A stretch of 64,000 nt of DNA from Rubrimonas cliftonensis (lineage in GTDB: Bacteria > Pseudomonadota > Alphaproteobacteria > Rhodobacterales > Rhodobacteraceae). Position 1 is the stretch's first letter, and each line of letters begins with the position of its first letter. The notes under the pieces are model-generated. The model had not been told where the DNA came from. It worked only from the letters and a program-made list of their open reading frames with translations, and searched no databases. The translations under genes were made by a program, and so were the position numbers. Location of the stretch: NCBI RefSeq assembly GCF_900107585.1, contig NZ_FNQM01000003.1, positions 516,141-580,140 on the forward strand, written 5' to 3'. Positions 1 through 9,568 of the stretch are shown piece by piece.

Positions 1-1053
1 CGTCCGGATGTTGAGCGTGAAGGCGACGCCGAGCGCCACGCCGAGCAGCGTGCCGACCACGCCGATCGAGGCCCCGCAGATGAAGAACACCCGCAGCACC
101 GAGCCGCGCGCCAGCCCCATGGTGCGCAGGATGCCGATGTCGCGCTCCTTGTCCTTCACCAGCATGATCAGGCCGGAAATGATGTTGAGCGCCGCCACCA
201 GGATGATCAGCGTCAGGATGATGAACATGGTGTTGCGCTCGATCGCCAGCGCGTCGAGGAAGGCGCCGTTGGCCTGCTTCCAGGTCCAGAGCGGCGCGCG
301 GGCGCCGATGGCGTCGCGGATCGGCTGGGCGAAACGCTCCACGTCGTCGGGGCGGTCCACCATGATCTCCAGCCCGCTGACGGCGCCCTCGCGGTTGAGG
401 AAGAGCTGCGCCGCCGGCAGGTCCATGTAGACGAACGCCTTGTCGTATTCGTGCATCCCGATGCGGAAGACGTAGGCGACTTCGTAGCTGCGCGAGCGGA
501 TCGAGCGGCCGAAGGGCGTCGAGAGCCCGTTGGGCGAGATCAGCGTCAGCGTGTCGCCCCTGGCGACGCCGAGCTGCTGCGCGAGGCCCCAGGCCACTGC
601 GACGCGGTTCGCGCCGATGTCCGCGGGGTCGCCCAGCGCCTCCTCGGGCGCGGCGATGGCGGGCAGGCTGCGCAGGTCGTCGGCCGGGTAGGCGCGCAGG
701 ATGACGCCGGAGGCGCCGCCGGGGCCGGACGCCATCACCTGCCCCTCCAGCATCGCGGCGGCGCGGGTGACGCCGGGCAGCGCCGCGACGCGGACGGCGG
801 CGGCCTCGGGGTCGTCCAGCGCGCCGCCGGCCGGCAGCGCCATGACATGGGCGCCGACGCCGAGGATGCGGTCCACCAGCGTGTCGCGGAACCCGTTCAT
901 CACGCTCATCACGATGATGAGCGTGGCCACGCCCAGCATGATGCCGACCAGCGAGAAGCCCACGATGGCGGAGATCGTGCGCTCCCGACGGCGCGCGCGC
1001 AGGTAGCGCCCGGCGATCAGCCACTCGAAGCGGGCGAAGGGGGGGGTGTTCAT
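1..1053 (-). CDS. lolC: LolC/LolE-family lipoprotein-releasing ABC permease (3' end cut by window)
   Basis: Inner-membrane permease of the LolCDE complex, which releases outer-membrane lipoproteins to LolA. The visible 351 residues begin MNTPPFARFEWLIAGRYLRA. They contain a cytoplasmic N-terminus, TM1 (about residues 27-52, ending in the family motif VMSVMNGFRD), a large periplasmic MacB-like domain, then two more hydrophobic segments around VKDKERDIGILRTMG, the FtsX-domain coupling segment typical of LolC/E. The last TM helix and C-terminus lie beyond the window edge. The start has a good GAGGAGG box 5 nt upstream. It lies downstream of proS on the same strand, the usual proS-lolC-lolD order. 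LolC and LolE cannot be separated from this fragment, so the symbol is provisional. Confidence 0.9.
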   Translation of the reverse strand, partial: MNTPPFARFEWLIAGRYLRARRRERTISAIVGFSLVGIMLGVATLIIVMSVMNGFRDTLVDRILGVGAHVMALPAGGALDDPEAAAVRVAALPGVTRAAAMLEGQVMASGPGGASGVILRAYPADDLRSLPAIAAPEEALGDPADIGANRVAVAWGLAQQLGVARGDTLTLISPNGLSTPFGRSIRSRSYEVAYVFRIGMHEYDKAFVYMDLPAAQLFLNREGAVSGLEIMVDRPDDVERFAQPIRDAIGARAPLWTWKQANGAFLDALAIERNTMFIILTLIILVAALNIISGLIMLVKDKERDIGILRTMGLARGSVLRVFFICGASIGVVGTLLGVALGVAFTLNIRT

Positions 1054-1246
1054 TGCGCCTCCTCGGAAGGACGCGCCTCCCGTATCAGGCGCCGGCGACC
1101 GCGGAAAGCGACCCCCGGATGAAAGGCGCGTCAGAATGTCGTCACCCGCGCGGACGCCGCGCCACCGGCGATGACGCCGGCCTGCGGCGGCGGCCCCGCG
1201 AGGCGCCGCCGCCCTCCGAGGCCAAACGGGCCGCGGCTCCTTGCCG

Positions 1247-1269
1247 ACGGGGCGTCGCCGCCGCCCCGT
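1247..1269 (-). terminator. GC-rich hairpin after proS
   Basis: An 8-bp perfect stem (ACGGGGCG at 1247-1254 against CGCCCCGT at 1262-1269) with a 7-nt loop lies about 45 nt past the proS stop on the minus strand. A second GC-only inverted repeat lies at 1184-1191/1205-1212. No U tract follows. The rest of the 260-nt proS-lolC gap shows no gene. This is a possible terminator or pause site only. Confidence 0.3.
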
Positions 1270-1313
1270 TCGGCCTGTCCGGTGCGGCGTGTCCGGCGGC
1301 GGCGGCGCGGGCT

Positions 1314-2651
1314 TCAGCGCCCGTAGATCGCCGCAACCTTCGCCACCGCCGCCTCGGGCGTCAGCTCCTGGCTTTCGCCGGTGCGGCGCGAAGTCAGCTC
1401 CACGACGCCACTTTTCAGCCCGCGCGGGCCGACGGTGACGCGCCAGGGCAGGCCGATGAGGTCCATCGCGGCGAACTTCGTCCCCGCCCGCTCGTCGCGG
1501 TCGTCGTAGAGCGGCTCCAGCCCGGCGGCGGTCAGCCGGTCGTAGATCGACTGGCAGGCCGCGTCGGCCTCGGCGTCGCCCTGCTTGAGGTTGACGATCC
1601 CGGCGTGGAAGGGCGTCAGCGCCTCGGGCCAGATCACGCCCTTGTCGTCGTGGTTGGCCTCGATGGCGGCGCCGACGAGGCGCGAGACGCCGATGCCGTA
1701 GCTGCCCATCTCCACCGCGACCTGCGCGCCGTCCGGCCCCGCGACCCTCGCGCCCAGCGGCTCGGAATACTTCGTGCCGAAGTAGAAGATGTGGCCGACC
1801 TCGATGCCGCGACGCACGGTGCGGCGCGCCTCGGGCACGGCGCTCTCGAACAGCGCGGCGTCGTGCGTCTCGTCGGTGCGGGCGTAGGGCTTGGTCCACT
1901 GGTCGACGATGGCCTGGAGCCCGTCGCGGCTGTCGAAGTCGATGGCGCGGTCGCCGAGCGCGAGATCGAGCACGGCGCTGTCGAGAAAGACCTCGGATTC
2001 GCCGGTGTCGGCGAGGATCAGGAATTCGTGGGAGTGGTCGCCGCCGATCGGGCCGGTGTCGGCCTTCATCGGCACGGCCTTGAGCCCCATGCGCTCGAAA
2101 GTGCGCAGATAGGCGACGAGATGGCGGTTGTAGCTGTGGATCGCGGCGGCGCTGTCGATGTCGAAGCTGTAGCCGTCCTTCATCAGGAACTCGCGCCCAC
2201 GCATGACGCCGAAGCGGGGCCGCACCTCGTCGCGGAACTTCCACTGGATGTGATAGAGGATGCGCGGCAGGTCGCGGTAGCTGGAGACGGCGCCGCGGAA
2301 GACGTCGGTGATCAGCTCCTCGTTGGTGGGGCCGTAGAGCATGTCGCGGTCGTGCCGGTCGCGGATGCGCAGCATTTCCGGGCCGTAGGCGTCGTAGCGG
2401 CCGCTCTCGCGCCACAGGTCGGCGGGCTGGATCGTCGGCATCAGCACCGCGTTGGCGCCCATCGCCGCCTGCTCCTCATGGACGATGCGCTCGACGTTCC
2501 TCAGCACCCGGTAGCCCAGCGGCAGCCAGGTGTAGATGCCCGAGGCCGCCTGGCGGATCATGCCCGCACGCAGCATCAGCCGGTGCGAGGCGATCTGCGC
2601 CTCGGCGGGCTGTTCCTTCAGGAGCGGCAGGAAGAAGCGGGTGAGGCGCAT
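1314..2651 (-). CDS. proS: Prolyl-tRNA synthetase, short alphaproteobacterial type
   Basis: Class II aminoacyl-tRNA synthetase that charges tRNA-Pro. It has 445 aa from ATG at 2651 ([14 protein letters not shown]). Class II landmarks are present: the N-terminal [20 protein letters not shown] segment, the motif 2 region [20 protein letters not shown], and the C-terminal anticodon-binding domain. At about 445 residues it lacks the roughly 180-residue INS editing insertion of E. coli-type ProS (about 570 aa), as is usual in alphaproteobacteria, where free-standing editing proteins can compensate. An in-frame upstream extension to 2828 is possible but low-complexity; the ATG at 2651 starts the conserved sequence. 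Confidence 0.96.
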   Translation of the reverse strand: MRLTRFFLPLLKEQPAEAQIASHRLMLRAGMIRQAASGIYTWLPLGYRVLRNVERIVHEEQAAMGANAVLMPTIQPADLWRESGRYDAYGPEMLRIRDRHDRDMLYGPTNEELITDVFRGAVSSYRDLPRILYHIQWKFRDEVRPRFGVMRGREFLMKDGYSFDIDSAAAIHSYNRHLVAYLRTFERMGLKAVPMKADTGPIGGDHSHEFLILADTGESEVFLDSAVLDLALGDRAIDFDSRDGLQAIVDQWTKPYARTDETHDAALFESAVPEARRTVRRGIEVGHIFYFGTKYSEPLGARVAGPDGAQVAVEMGSYGIGVSRLVGAAIEANHDDKGVIWPEALTPFHAGIVNLKQGDAEADAACQSIYDRLTAAGLEPLYDDRDERAGTKFAAMDLIGLPWRVTVGPRGLKSGVVELTSRRTGESQELTPEAAVAKVAAIYGR

Positions 2652-3154
2652 GGGGCGTGCTCCGGAAGGCTGCGGCGGCGCTGCGTCTCCTAGAAGATCG
2701 GCGCGCGCCCCGCAACGGGCCGTGCGGAGGCGGGCCGCAGCGGCGTTCGGCGCATCCCGTTTCCCGAGCCGGTTCGCACGCCGCCCCCTATTGCGGCGCC
2801 CCCTGTGCAAAAAAGTGTCAACAATCACCGAATCCGGCTCGACACGGGACGATTGATTGCGCTACCAAAACGTGACAAGCAAAAAGACCAAGTCTAGGGA
2901 GGAGCGGCTCGCCATCGGGCGGGCCGCAACTTTTTCGGCCCCATGGCCACCTTGGTCTGTTCCCCGCATCTCAGGCATGGCGCGAAGCGGTTCTTAGCCT
3001 CGGCGATCCGCCGGGGATCGGCGCTGCGCCGGTCCAGCTCGCGGTCCGGCGCACGGCGTCGCAAATCTTGCGAGACTCCCCCGGCGCCTTCCGGCCGGGC
3101 GGACGGTCTGCGACCGGAGCGCGAAGGCCTGGCCGCCTCTCCGCGGTCGTCACG
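2652..3154. other. 503-nt gap between proS and ppx without a convincing gene
   Basis: No reading frame here resembles a protein. The gap contains an unusually AT-rich stretch (about 2805-2890) and the nested inverted-repeat element at 2881-2958, described separately. A TTGACA-like hexamer occurs on the minus strand at 2821-2816 ahead of proS, but no -10 box is visible at the right spacing, so I do not call a promoter. Rhodobacterales often carry rlmE after ppx; it is not here. Confidence 0.6.
2881..2958 (-). ncRNA. Candidate structured small RNA with anti-Shine-Dalgarno motif and U-tail
   Basis: Seen in sequence: three nested perfect inverted repeats. AGACCAAG 2885-2892 pairs with CTTGGTCT 2951-2958, GCCAT 2911-2915 with ATGGC 2943-2947, and GGGCCG 2921-2926 with CGGCCC 2936-2941. 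Read on the minus strand, the closing stem ends in GGUCU followed by UUUU, like an intrinsic terminator. The one large bulge (2893-2910) carries CUCCUCCC (complement of 2897-2904), a perfect anti-SD octamer. Small RNAs with exposed CUCCUCCC loops (CcsR/cuckoo family) are known from Rhodobacter and relatives, but the two-hairpin architecture of that family is not evident, so this is not an assignment. No clear promoter was found upstream. It could instead be a long-looped terminator region for ppx. Confidence 0.35.
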
Positions 3155-4708
3155 TCAAACTTCCAGCGAGCATTCAAGGCCCAGCAAGTCCGCCAGCGCG
3201 CCGAGCCGGCGCTCGACAAGCTCGCCGGACAGGCTCGCCAGCGACGGCGCGAGCGTCAGGCGGACCTCACGCGCCGAAACGACGAGCCGCGCCTCGCTGA
3301 GCGAGCCCGGCGTCGAGGCCGAAAGCATCGCGCCAAGCCTGAGCGCCCGGCCGAGCGCCCTCGCGCGAACCGCGCCGGTCCTGTCGAGCAGCGCGAGCGC
3401 GGCCTCGGCGTCCACCGACCCGGGCCCGGCGCCGTAGCGCTGCGCGAGCGCAAGGCCGATGAACACGCGACCGGCATGGTCGACGCCGCCCAGATTGGCG
3501 CGCGTGACGGTCTCGAAGCAGCTCGCGGCGCGGTAGTCGGGGTGCGCGCGCCAGTTCACGTCGTTGAGCAGGCACGCGGCGCGGGCGAGCCGCCGATCCT
3601 CCACCGGCCAGGCGTCGAGCAGCGGCGCGACCCAGTTCGCCAGCTCGTCGCCGAAGCCGGGGAAGCGCGCCTGGGTCTGCTCCAGCCGCCGCGCGGCCTC
3701 GATCAGCGGATCCCGCCGGCGCACCGATTCCGGCAGGCGCTCGTAATAGGCGCCTTCGCGCAGGCCGAAGGCGGAGATGGCGAGCGCCACGGGCTTCAGC
3801 CGCTCGACCAGCCGGCCGAGCACCAGCGCCGCGGTCGGCGTCGCGGCGGCACGGTTCGAGGAGACGCCGGGCAGCGCCTTCAGCGCCTCGGGCGTCTGCG
3901 CCGCGATCCAGCCGCAGGCCTCGATCGCGGCGTCGGCCTCCAGCCGATAGCCGTGCAGCACCCTGAGGGGGTGGCCGACGCGGGCCATCTGCGCCTTGGC
4001 GACGCTGCGCCACGCCCCGCCGACGGCGTAGAGCGTGCGTCCGGCCAGCGGCACCACCATGGCGGCGCGGTCGATCTCGGCGTCGATGCGCTGGCGCAGC
4101 GCGGCGCCCTCCAGCCCCGCAAGCCGCTGCGGCCCCAGCGAGAGCGTCAGGCGCGGCCCGACCTTGGCGGCGGAGATGTCGGCGAGCTCCATCGAGGCGC
4201 CGCCCATGTCCGCCGCCGCCCCGTCCGCGGTCGGCTCGCCCAGCAGCACGCCCAGCGCGGAGAGCCGCGCCTCCTCGTCGCCATCGATCACGCGCAGGCG
4301 CAGGCCGGTCTCGCGCTCCACGAGGTCGCGGAACTCGGGTCCGTCCTCGGCCTCGCGCACCGCCGCCGTCGCCACGGCGTCGAGCGCGACGACGCGCATC
4401 CGGTCGGCCAGCGCCGCGAATCGGCACAGCGTCTTCAACGCAGCCTTGCGCCCGGCGACCGAAAGCCGCCCGGTCCGGGCCAGCTCGGCGCCCAGCCCGC
4501 AGGAGGCCTTCTCGTTGAAGAAATAGGCCGGCGCCCGGTCCACGCCCTCGAACACCACCAGGCGGACGGAGTTCGACCCGACGTCAACCACCGCCACGCG
4601 GCCCTCGCGGCCGTCCAGCCGCGCAAAGGACGGCGCCGCCGCCTCAAGGAAGCTCGCCTGATCGCCCACTCGCGCCTCCGCCGCGTTGCCTCGCGAGCGA
4701 CGTCGCAC
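3155..4708 (-). CDS. Ppx/GppA-family exopolyphosphatase / (p)ppGpp phosphohydrolase
   Basis: ASKHA-fold phosphatase that degrades polyphosphate and/or pppGpp. It has 517 aa from a GTG start at 4708. The N-terminal P-loop-like signature VAVVDVGSNSVRLVVFEG (about residues 38-55) and the later GGASMELADI phosphate-binding motif fit the family. The C-terminal half is the all-alpha Ppx extension. It lies downstream of der on the same strand (41-nt gap). A sequence this diverged does not let me choose between Ppx and GppA, so no symbol is given. The N-terminal 30 or so residues are low complexity, and an internal start is possible. Confidence 0.88.
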   Translation of the reverse strand: MRRRSRGNAAEARVGDQASFLEAAAPSFARLDGREGRVAVVDVGSNSVRLVVFEGVDRAPAYFFNEKASCGLGAELARTGRLSVAGRKAALKTLCRFAALADRMRVVALDAVATAAVREAEDGPEFRDLVERETGLRLRVIDGDEEARLSALGVLLGEPTADGAAADMGGASMELADISAAKVGPRLTLSLGPQRLAGLEGAALRQRIDAEIDRAAMVVPLAGRTLYAVGGAWRSVAKAQMARVGHPLRVLHGYRLEADAAIEACGWIAAQTPEALKALPGVSSNRAAATPTAALVLGRLVERLKPVALAISAFGLREGAYYERLPESVRRRDPLIEAARRLEQTQARFPGFGDELANWVAPLLDAWPVEDRRLARAACLLNDVNWRAHPDYRAASCFETVTRANLGGVDHAGRVFIGLALAQRYGAGPGSVDAEAALALLDRTGAVRARALGRALRLGAMLSASTPGSLSEARLVVSAREVRLTLAPSLASLSGELVERRLGALADLLGLECSLEV

Positions 4709-4749
4709 AAGCCCGTCGACGGATCAACCGGCGCGGCGACCTGCCCGGC

Positions 4750-6177
4750 TCACTTGCGGTCGTAGGGGTTTTCGGTCTTGCGGTAGCTGAAGCGGATCGG
4801 CACGCCGTCGAGCCCGAAATCGCGCCGAAGGCCGTTGACGAGGAAGCGCGTGTAGCTCTCCGGCAGGTCCTCGGGCTTGTTGCAGAACGCCAGAAAACTC
4901 GGCGGACGGGACTTGACCTGCGTCATGTAGCGCAGGCGGATGCGGCGGCCGGAAGGGGCCGGCGGGGCGTGCTCGGCCACCCGGTCGCCCAGCCAGCGGT
5001 TGAGCTTCGCGGTCGCGATGCGGCGGTTCCAGGTCGCATGGACCTTCAGCACCGCCTCGCGCAGCCGGTCGAGCCCGCGGCCCTCGATGGCCGAGACGGT
5101 GACGAGCGGCGCGCCCTTGAGCTGCGGCAGCAGCCGGTCGAACGCCTCGCGCAGTTCGCGCAGGCGGGCCGACTTGTCCTTCTCGAGATCCCACTTGTTG
5201 ACGGCGATCACCACCGCGCGGCCCTCGCGCTCGGCGAGGTCGGCGATGCGCAGATCCTGCTGCTCGAAGCTGGAGGCGACGTCGAGCAGCACCACGACCA
5301 CCTCGGCATAGCGCACCGCGCGCAGGCCGTCGCCGACCGAGAGTTTCTCCAGCTTCTCCTGCACGCGGGCCTTCTTGCGCATGCCCGCGGTGTCGAACAC
5401 GCGGAACGGGCGGCCGCCCCAGTCGATCTCCAGCCCGATGGCGTCGCGCGTGATGCCGGCCTCTGGGCCGGTCAGCAGCCGCTCCTCGCCGAGAATGGCG
5501 TTGACCAGCGTGGACTTGCCCGCGTTGGGCCGGCCGACCACGGCGATCTGGATGGGGCGCGAGGGGTCGGCCACGCCGTCGCTCTCATCCTCCTCGCCCA
5601 GCACCTCAGGCAGCGCCACGTTGGTCTCGGGCGCCTGCGCGGTGATCAGCGCGGCCTCGTCGGCGAAGGTGTCGGCGATGGGCTGAAGCGCGGCGTAGAG
5701 CGCCTCCATGCCCTCGCCATGCTCGGCGGAGAACGGGATCGGCTCGCCGAGACCGAGGCTGTAGGCCTCCATGGCGCCGGAGAGGCCGGCGCGGCCCTCA
5801 GCCTTGTTGGCGCCGAGCAGGATGCGGCCGCCGCGGCGGCGCAGGATGTCGGCGAATGTCTGGTCGAGCGGCGTGACGCCGGCGCGAGCGTCGATCACGA
5901 ACAGCACGACGTCCGCCTCGGCGACGGCGCGGTCCGTCAGGCGGCGCATCCGGGCCTGAAGCGAATCGTCGTCGACGTCTTCGAGCCCTGCGGTGTCCAC
6001 CACGATGAAGCGCAGATCGGCGAGCTTGCCCTCGCCCTCGCGCAGGTCGCGCGTCACGCCCGGCTGGTCGTCCACCAGCGCGAGGCGCTTGCCGACCAGA
6101 CGGTTGAACAGCGTCGACTTGCCGACATTGGGTCGGCCGACGATGGCGAGCTTGAAGGTGGGGGCGCTTGGGCTCAT
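4750..6177 (-). CDS. der: Ribosome biogenesis GTPase Der (EngA)
   Basis: Essential tandem-GTPase that acts in 50S subunit maturation. It has 475 aa from ATG at 6177 ([21 protein letters not shown]). G domain 1 has its P-loop GRPNVGKS at residues 14-21, DTAGLED as G3 and NKAE as G4. An acidic linker leads to G domain 2 with [16 protein letters not shown] and NKWDLEKD. The C-terminal KH-like domain holds the conserved segment [21 protein letters not shown] longer in-frame start at 6207 would add only ten residues before the conserved N-terminus. It follows the bamB-like gene after 106 nt on the same strand, the usual alphaproteobacterial neighbourhood. Confidence 0.97.
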   Translation of the reverse strand: MSPSAPTFKLAIVGRPNVGKSTLFNRLVGKRLALVDDQPGVTRDLREGEGKLADLRFIVVDTAGLEDVDDDSLQARMRRLTDRAVAEADVVLFVIDARAGVTPLDQTFADILRRRGGRILLGANKAEGRAGLSGAMEAYSLGLGEPIPFSAEHGEGMEALYAALQPIADTFADEAALITAQAPETNVALPEVLGEEDESDGVADPSRPIQIAVVGRPNAGKSTLVNAILGEERLLTGPEAGITRDAIGLEIDWGGRPFRVFDTAGMRKKARVQEKLEKLSVGDGLRAVRYAEVVVVLLDVASSFEQQDLRIADLAEREGRAVVIAVNKWDLEKDKSARLRELREAFDRLLPQLKGAPLVTVSAIEGRGLDRLREAVLKVHATWNRRIATAKLNRWLGDRVAEHAPPAPSGRRIRLRYMTQVKSRPPSFLAFCNKPEDLPESYTRFLVNGLRRDFGLDGVPIRFSYRKTENPYDRK

Positions 6178-6283
6178 GGCCGGCGGGCGATACGCCATCC
6201 CCGCCACGCCGTCCAGTGCCCGGGTCAGTGCGCCGGGCGGCCATGCGCGCGGCGCAGGGAGCGCCGCGCGGGCCCAGGGGCCG

Positions 6284-7654
6284 TCAGCGGAACGCGTAGA
6301 GCACCGCGTCGTCGGAGAGGACGTAGAGAGCGCCGCCGGCGATCACCGGCCCGGCCGAGGCCCCGCCGGAGACCGGCGCAACGCCGACGCGCTCGCCGGT
6401 GGCGGCGTCGAAGACCAGCAGCCCCTCCTCGCTGGAGGTGAGATACACCCGCCCGTCCGCCACCACCGGTCCGCCATAGGCGACGGCGCCCTCGCGGTCG
6501 TCGGGGTCGGACCAGCGCGGCAGGTCCACGGCCCAGAGCGTCTCGCCCGTCGCGGCGGCGAGCCGCACGAGCTGCGCCTCGGTGCTGACGGCCACAAGGG
6601 TCGCGCCGACCGCCCAGACCGGCGTGACCGAGCCGATCGGCCGCAGCCAGCCGCGGCGCCCGGTGCGCGCGTCGAGCGCGAGCATTTGGCCGCTCTGGTT
6701 CGCGACGAACACGGCCGAGCCCGCGATGACCGGGTCGCCGGTGATGTCGCTGATGTCGGCGCTGGCCAGCCCGCGCTGGCCGCTCGCCAGCGCATCGGCC
6801 CAGATCCGCCGGCCGTTGGCGGCGGCGACGGCGACCACCTCGCCCGAGAGGAAAGGCAGCACGGCGAGCCCGCCGGCAAGGGCGGGGCTCGCCCCGCCGA
6901 GAAAGCCCGCGCCGCCGCGGGCGCCGAGCACGCGCCACCGCACGGCGCCGTCTCGGGCGTCGAGCGCGAAGGCGGCGTTGTCGCGCGTCACGACCACGAC
7001 GCGCTCCTCGTCCACCGCCGGCGCGGCGCGCAGCGGCGCTCCGAGGCCGCGGCGCCAGAGCTCGGCGCCGTCGGTCACGCCCAGCGCCACCACGTCGCCG
7101 AAGCCCGTCGTCGCGATCACCCGCCCATCGGCGACGGCGAGGCCGCCGCCGAAACCGTCGTCATCGCCCTCGGCCTCCGGCGAGAGCGAGGTCCGCCAGA
7201 GCACCCCGCCGGAAGCCGCGTCGACCGCCGTCACCGACGACGCGGCGTCCAGCGCGAAGACCCGCCCGCCGGACACGACGGGGGACGAGGTGATCCGCCG
7301 ATCGCCGTCGGCGCCCGCCCCTACGTCGACGCGCCAGGCTTCGCGCGGCGCGGCGCCCCCGGCAGGGCCAGCAATGTGGCCGGGCGCCCGGTTCGGCGAC
7401 GCGTTGCTCTGGGGCCAGTCCGCCAGCGGCTGCGCGACGCCCAGCGGCGCGAGCTGGGCGGCGCGGTCGGCCGGCGCCGTCGGCAGCGCCGACGCCAGCC
7501 TCACCGGCGTCCGGTCTCCGGGAAGGATCTCCTCGTCGCTTTCGAAAAGACCGCAGCCGGCAAGCGAGAGAATCGCCGCGCCGAGCATGGCGCAGCGCCG
7601 GAGGCCGCCGCCTAGGAGCCCGGCGCCCCGACCGCCCATGGTCCTCTCGCTCAT
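6284..7654 (-). CDS. bamB: PQQ-like beta-propeller lipoprotein (BamB-like)
   Basis: 456 aa, predicted outer-membrane lipoprotein of the beta-barrel assembly machinery. The N-terminus has a lipoprotein signal whose lipobox LAGC precedes GLFESDEE. The rest is a repetitive all-beta protein with PQQ-like blade motifs such as [44 protein letters not shown] and [11 protein letters not shown], consistent with an eight-blade propeller. The start ATG overlaps the stop of the upstream TPR gene by 4 nt (ATGA), so the two are translationally coupled, and der follows. This three-gene order supports BamB rather than a quinoprotein dehydrogenase, for which catalytic PQQ ligands are not evident. Confidence 0.88.
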   Translation of the reverse strand: MSERTMGGRGAGLLGGGLRRCAMLGAAILSLAGCGLFESDEEILPGDRTPVRLASALPTAPADRAAQLAPLGVAQPLADWPQSNASPNRAPGHIAGPAGGAAPREAWRVDVGAGADGDRRITSSPVVSGGRVFALDAASSVTAVDAASGGVLWRTSLSPEAEGDDDGFGGGLAVADGRVIATTGFGDVVALGVTDGAELWRRGLGAPLRAAPAVDEERVVVVTRDNAAFALDARDGAVRWRVLGARGGAGFLGGASPALAGGLAVLPFLSGEVVAVAAANGRRIWADALASGQRGLASADISDITGDPVIAGSAVFVANQSGQMLALDARTGRRGWLRPIGSVTPVWAVGATLVAVSTEAQLVRLAAATGETLWAVDLPRWSDPDDREGAVAYGGPVVADGRVYLTSSEEGLLVFDAATGERVGVAPVSGGASAGPVIAGGALYVLSDDAVLYAFR

Positions 7655-8319
7655 TGCGCGGCCTCCTGCGGGTCGCGGGCGCGGATGGCGGAGGCCAGCA
7701 GTCCCGCGCGGCCCCGGGTCTCCTCGGTGGCCGCGGGGTCCGCCAGAACGGCCTCGACATCCTCGCGCGCTCCCGCGAGATCGCCGAGCCCAAGCCTCAG
7801 CGCCCCCCGGGCCTCCAGGGCGAGAAGCCGGAAAGACCCCTCCGCGCCGGCCAGCGGCGAGAGCTGCGCGACCGCGCCGGCGGCGTCGCCGCCCGCGGCC
7901 GTGAGCATCGCGGCGCGATAAGCGGCGAAGGCCGCAAGGCTGGGCGGCGTCGCGGTGTCGATGGCGACCGCGTCGTAGAGACCCCGCGCCTCGGCGACCT
8001 CGCCGGCCGCCGCGAGTTCGCCGGCCGCCCGGAGCCGCGCCAGCAGCGCCGCGCCTTCCGGCAGGGCGTCGGCTTCGGTCAGATAGCGTTCCGCGCGCGC
8101 CGGGGCGGTCGGCTCCTCGCCGGCGTCGATCAGCGCCGCGCCGGCCTCGCGCGCCGCCGCCTCGTCCTGCGCGTCGCGCCAGGCGATGAACGCCGCCGCC
8201 GCGACGACCGCTACGATCACGCCGATGACCAGAGGCGCATAGCGCTTCCACAGCCCGAAGAGGCGGTCACGCCGAACCTCCTCGGAGACTTCCTGGATGA
8301 AGCTGTCGGCGTCGCTCAA
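7651..8319 (-). CDS. TPR-like membrane-anchored protein (YfgM-like)
   Basis: 222 aa from a TTG start at 8319, supported by GGGAGA 7 nt upstream. A short cytoplasmic N-terminus (MSDADSFIQEVSEEVRRDRL) precedes one TM helix (about residues 29-47, APLVIGVIVAVVAAAAFIAW). A periplasmic alanine-rich helical domain with degenerate tetratricopeptide repeats follows. This is the YfgM/ancillary SecYEG-translocon class of protein and sits upstream of bamB as in E. coli and alphaproteobacteria. The 4-nt overlap with bamB indicates co-translation. Confidence 0.85.
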   Translation of the reverse strand: MSDADSFIQEVSEEVRRDRLFGLWKRYAPLVIGVIVAVVAAAAFIAWRDAQDEAAAREAGAALIDAGEEPTAPARAERYLTEADALPEGAALLARLRAAGELAAAGEVAEARGLYDAVAIDTATPPSLAAFAAYRAAMLTAAGGDAAGAVAQLSPLAGAEGSFRLLALEARGALRLGLGDLAGAREDVEAVLADPAATEETRGRAGLLASAIRARDPQEAAQ

Positions 8320-8421
8320 CGGGCGTCTCCCTCATGTGCGGCGCGGACCCTAGTGGCGACGCGCGCGCCCGCCAAGCCCCCGCCGAGACCCCGGGCCGCG
8401 CCGCGCGCGCCGGGACGTGGA

Positions 8422-9309
8422 TCAGCCGGCGTCGCCGCCGCGGCGCGCGGCGTAGGTGTGCTCCTCGCCGGGAAAGGCGCGGGCGCGCACGTCGGCGGCG
8501 TAGCGCGACACGGCGTCGTCCATCATCGCCTCCATCGCGCCATAGCGCTTCACGAAGGTCGGCACGCGCGGGAACAGGCCCACCATGTCCTCGAAGACGA
8601 GGATCTGCCCGTCGCATTTCGCGGAGGCGCCGATCCCGATGGTGGGGATCGCCACCGCCTGCGTGATGCGGTCGGCGAGCGGTTCGGCCACCCCCTCGAC
8701 CACGATGGAGAACGCGCCGGCCTGCTCGACGGCCTTCGCGTCCTCGATCACGGCGTCCCACTGCGCCTCGTCGCGCACGGCGCGGAAGCCGCCGGCGGTG
8801 TTCATCGCCTGCGGCATCAGGCCGATATGCGCCATGACTGGGATGCCGCGCCGGGCGAGATAGCGGATCGTCGGCGCCATCTCGACGCCGCCCTCCAGCT
8901 TGACGGCGGTGCAGCCGGTCTCCTTGACGACGCGGCTCGCATTGCGGAAGGCGGCCTCCGGGCTCTCCTCGAAGCTGCCGAAGGGCATGTCGACCACCAC
9001 AAGCGCCTTCTCCGCCCCGCGCGTGACCGCCTGCCCGTGCATGATCATGTGCTCCAGCGTCACGCCCAGCGTGTTGGGCATTCCGTGGATCACCATGCCG
9101 AGCGAGTCGCCGACGAGCAGAAGGTCGGCGTGCCTGTCGCAGATGCGGGCGACATGGGCGGTGTAGGCCGTCAGGCACACCAGCGGCTCTCCGCCCTTGC
9201 GGGAGGCGAACTTGGGCACGGTCATCCGGCTCCGGCGCGGCTGGCTGTCGCTGGTCTGGTCGGGATCCGCCATCGCGGCCTTCTTGGAGATGGTGCTGGT
9301 CGTGGACAT
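8422..9309 (-). CDS. panB: 3-methyl-2-oxobutanoate hydroxymethyltransferase
   Basis: First committed enzyme of pantothenate synthesis: ketoisovalerate plus methylene-THF gives ketopantoate. It has 295 aa from ATG at 9309, chosen because GGAAGGG lies 8 nt upstream; the GTG at 9318 would fall against that box. Conserved segments include [31 protein letters not shown] (Mg-binding Asp), [35 protein letters not shown], and [20 protein letters not shown]. No panC lies beside it in this window. It is divergent from the RND operon. Confidence 0.97.
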   Translation of the reverse strand: MSTTSTISKKAAMADPDQTSDSQPRRSRMTVPKFASRKGGEPLVCLTAYTAHVARICDRHADLLLVGDSLGMVIHGMPNTLGVTLEHMIMHGQAVTRGAEKALVVVDMPFGSFEESPEAAFRNASRVVKETGCTAVKLEGGVEMAPTIRYLARRGIPVMAHIGLMPQAMNTAGGFRAVRDEAQWDAVIEDAKAVEQAGAFSIVVEGVAEPLADRITQAVAIPTIGIGASAKCDGQILVFEDMVGLFPRVPTFVKRYGAMEAMMDDAVSRYAADVRARAFPGEEHTYAARRGGDAG

Positions 9310-9406
9310 GGCGCTCACCCTTCCATGCGATGTCGCAGATGGGGGATAGCACGGAGCATGGTCGGGCGGCGAGGGCGGCGGCGCGGCCTCGCCCGAGGCC
9401 TGCGGC

Positions 9407-9476
9407 GAGAGGCCAGCGGATCGGGGCCTGGGGATCGGGGCCAGTGAACCGGGGCCAGCGGACCGGGGCCAGTGAA
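9407..9476. repeat. Five-copy 14-bp tandem repeat upstream of the RND operon
   Basis: Five consecutive 14-mers: GAGAGGCCAGCGGA (9407), TCGGGGCCTGGGGA (9421), TCGGGGCCAGTGAA (9435), CCGGGGCCAGCGGA (9449) and CCGGGGCCAGTGAA (9463). The common core is GGCC(A/T)G. The array lies in the 259-nt divergent gap between panB and the RND adaptor gene, outside any coding region, and could be a slippage-prone or protein-binding array. Confidence 0.8.
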
Positions 9477-9493
9477 GAGGTCGCAGGGGGCCT

Positions 9494-9509
9494 CGCTTTC
9501 GCGAAAGCG
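9494..9509. promoter_or_regulatory. 16-bp perfect palindrome, candidate operator of the RND efflux operon
   Basis: CGCTTTCGCGAAAGCG is perfectly self-complementary and lies 60 nt ahead of the adaptor start. Perfect dyads at this position are typical of TetR-family operators of RND pumps, but no regulator gene is adjacent in this window. I could not identify convincing -35/-10 boxes. Confidence 0.4.
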
Positions 9510-9568
9510 CCTCTTACATTAGGTTGGCTCCGCCGATACGTCGGCTGCGACGTCAGTTTGGAAGCAAA

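Noticed and set aside
2816..2821. TTGACA-like -35 box for proS on the minus strand
   Set aside because: No acceptable -10 hexamer lies 16-18 nt downstream.
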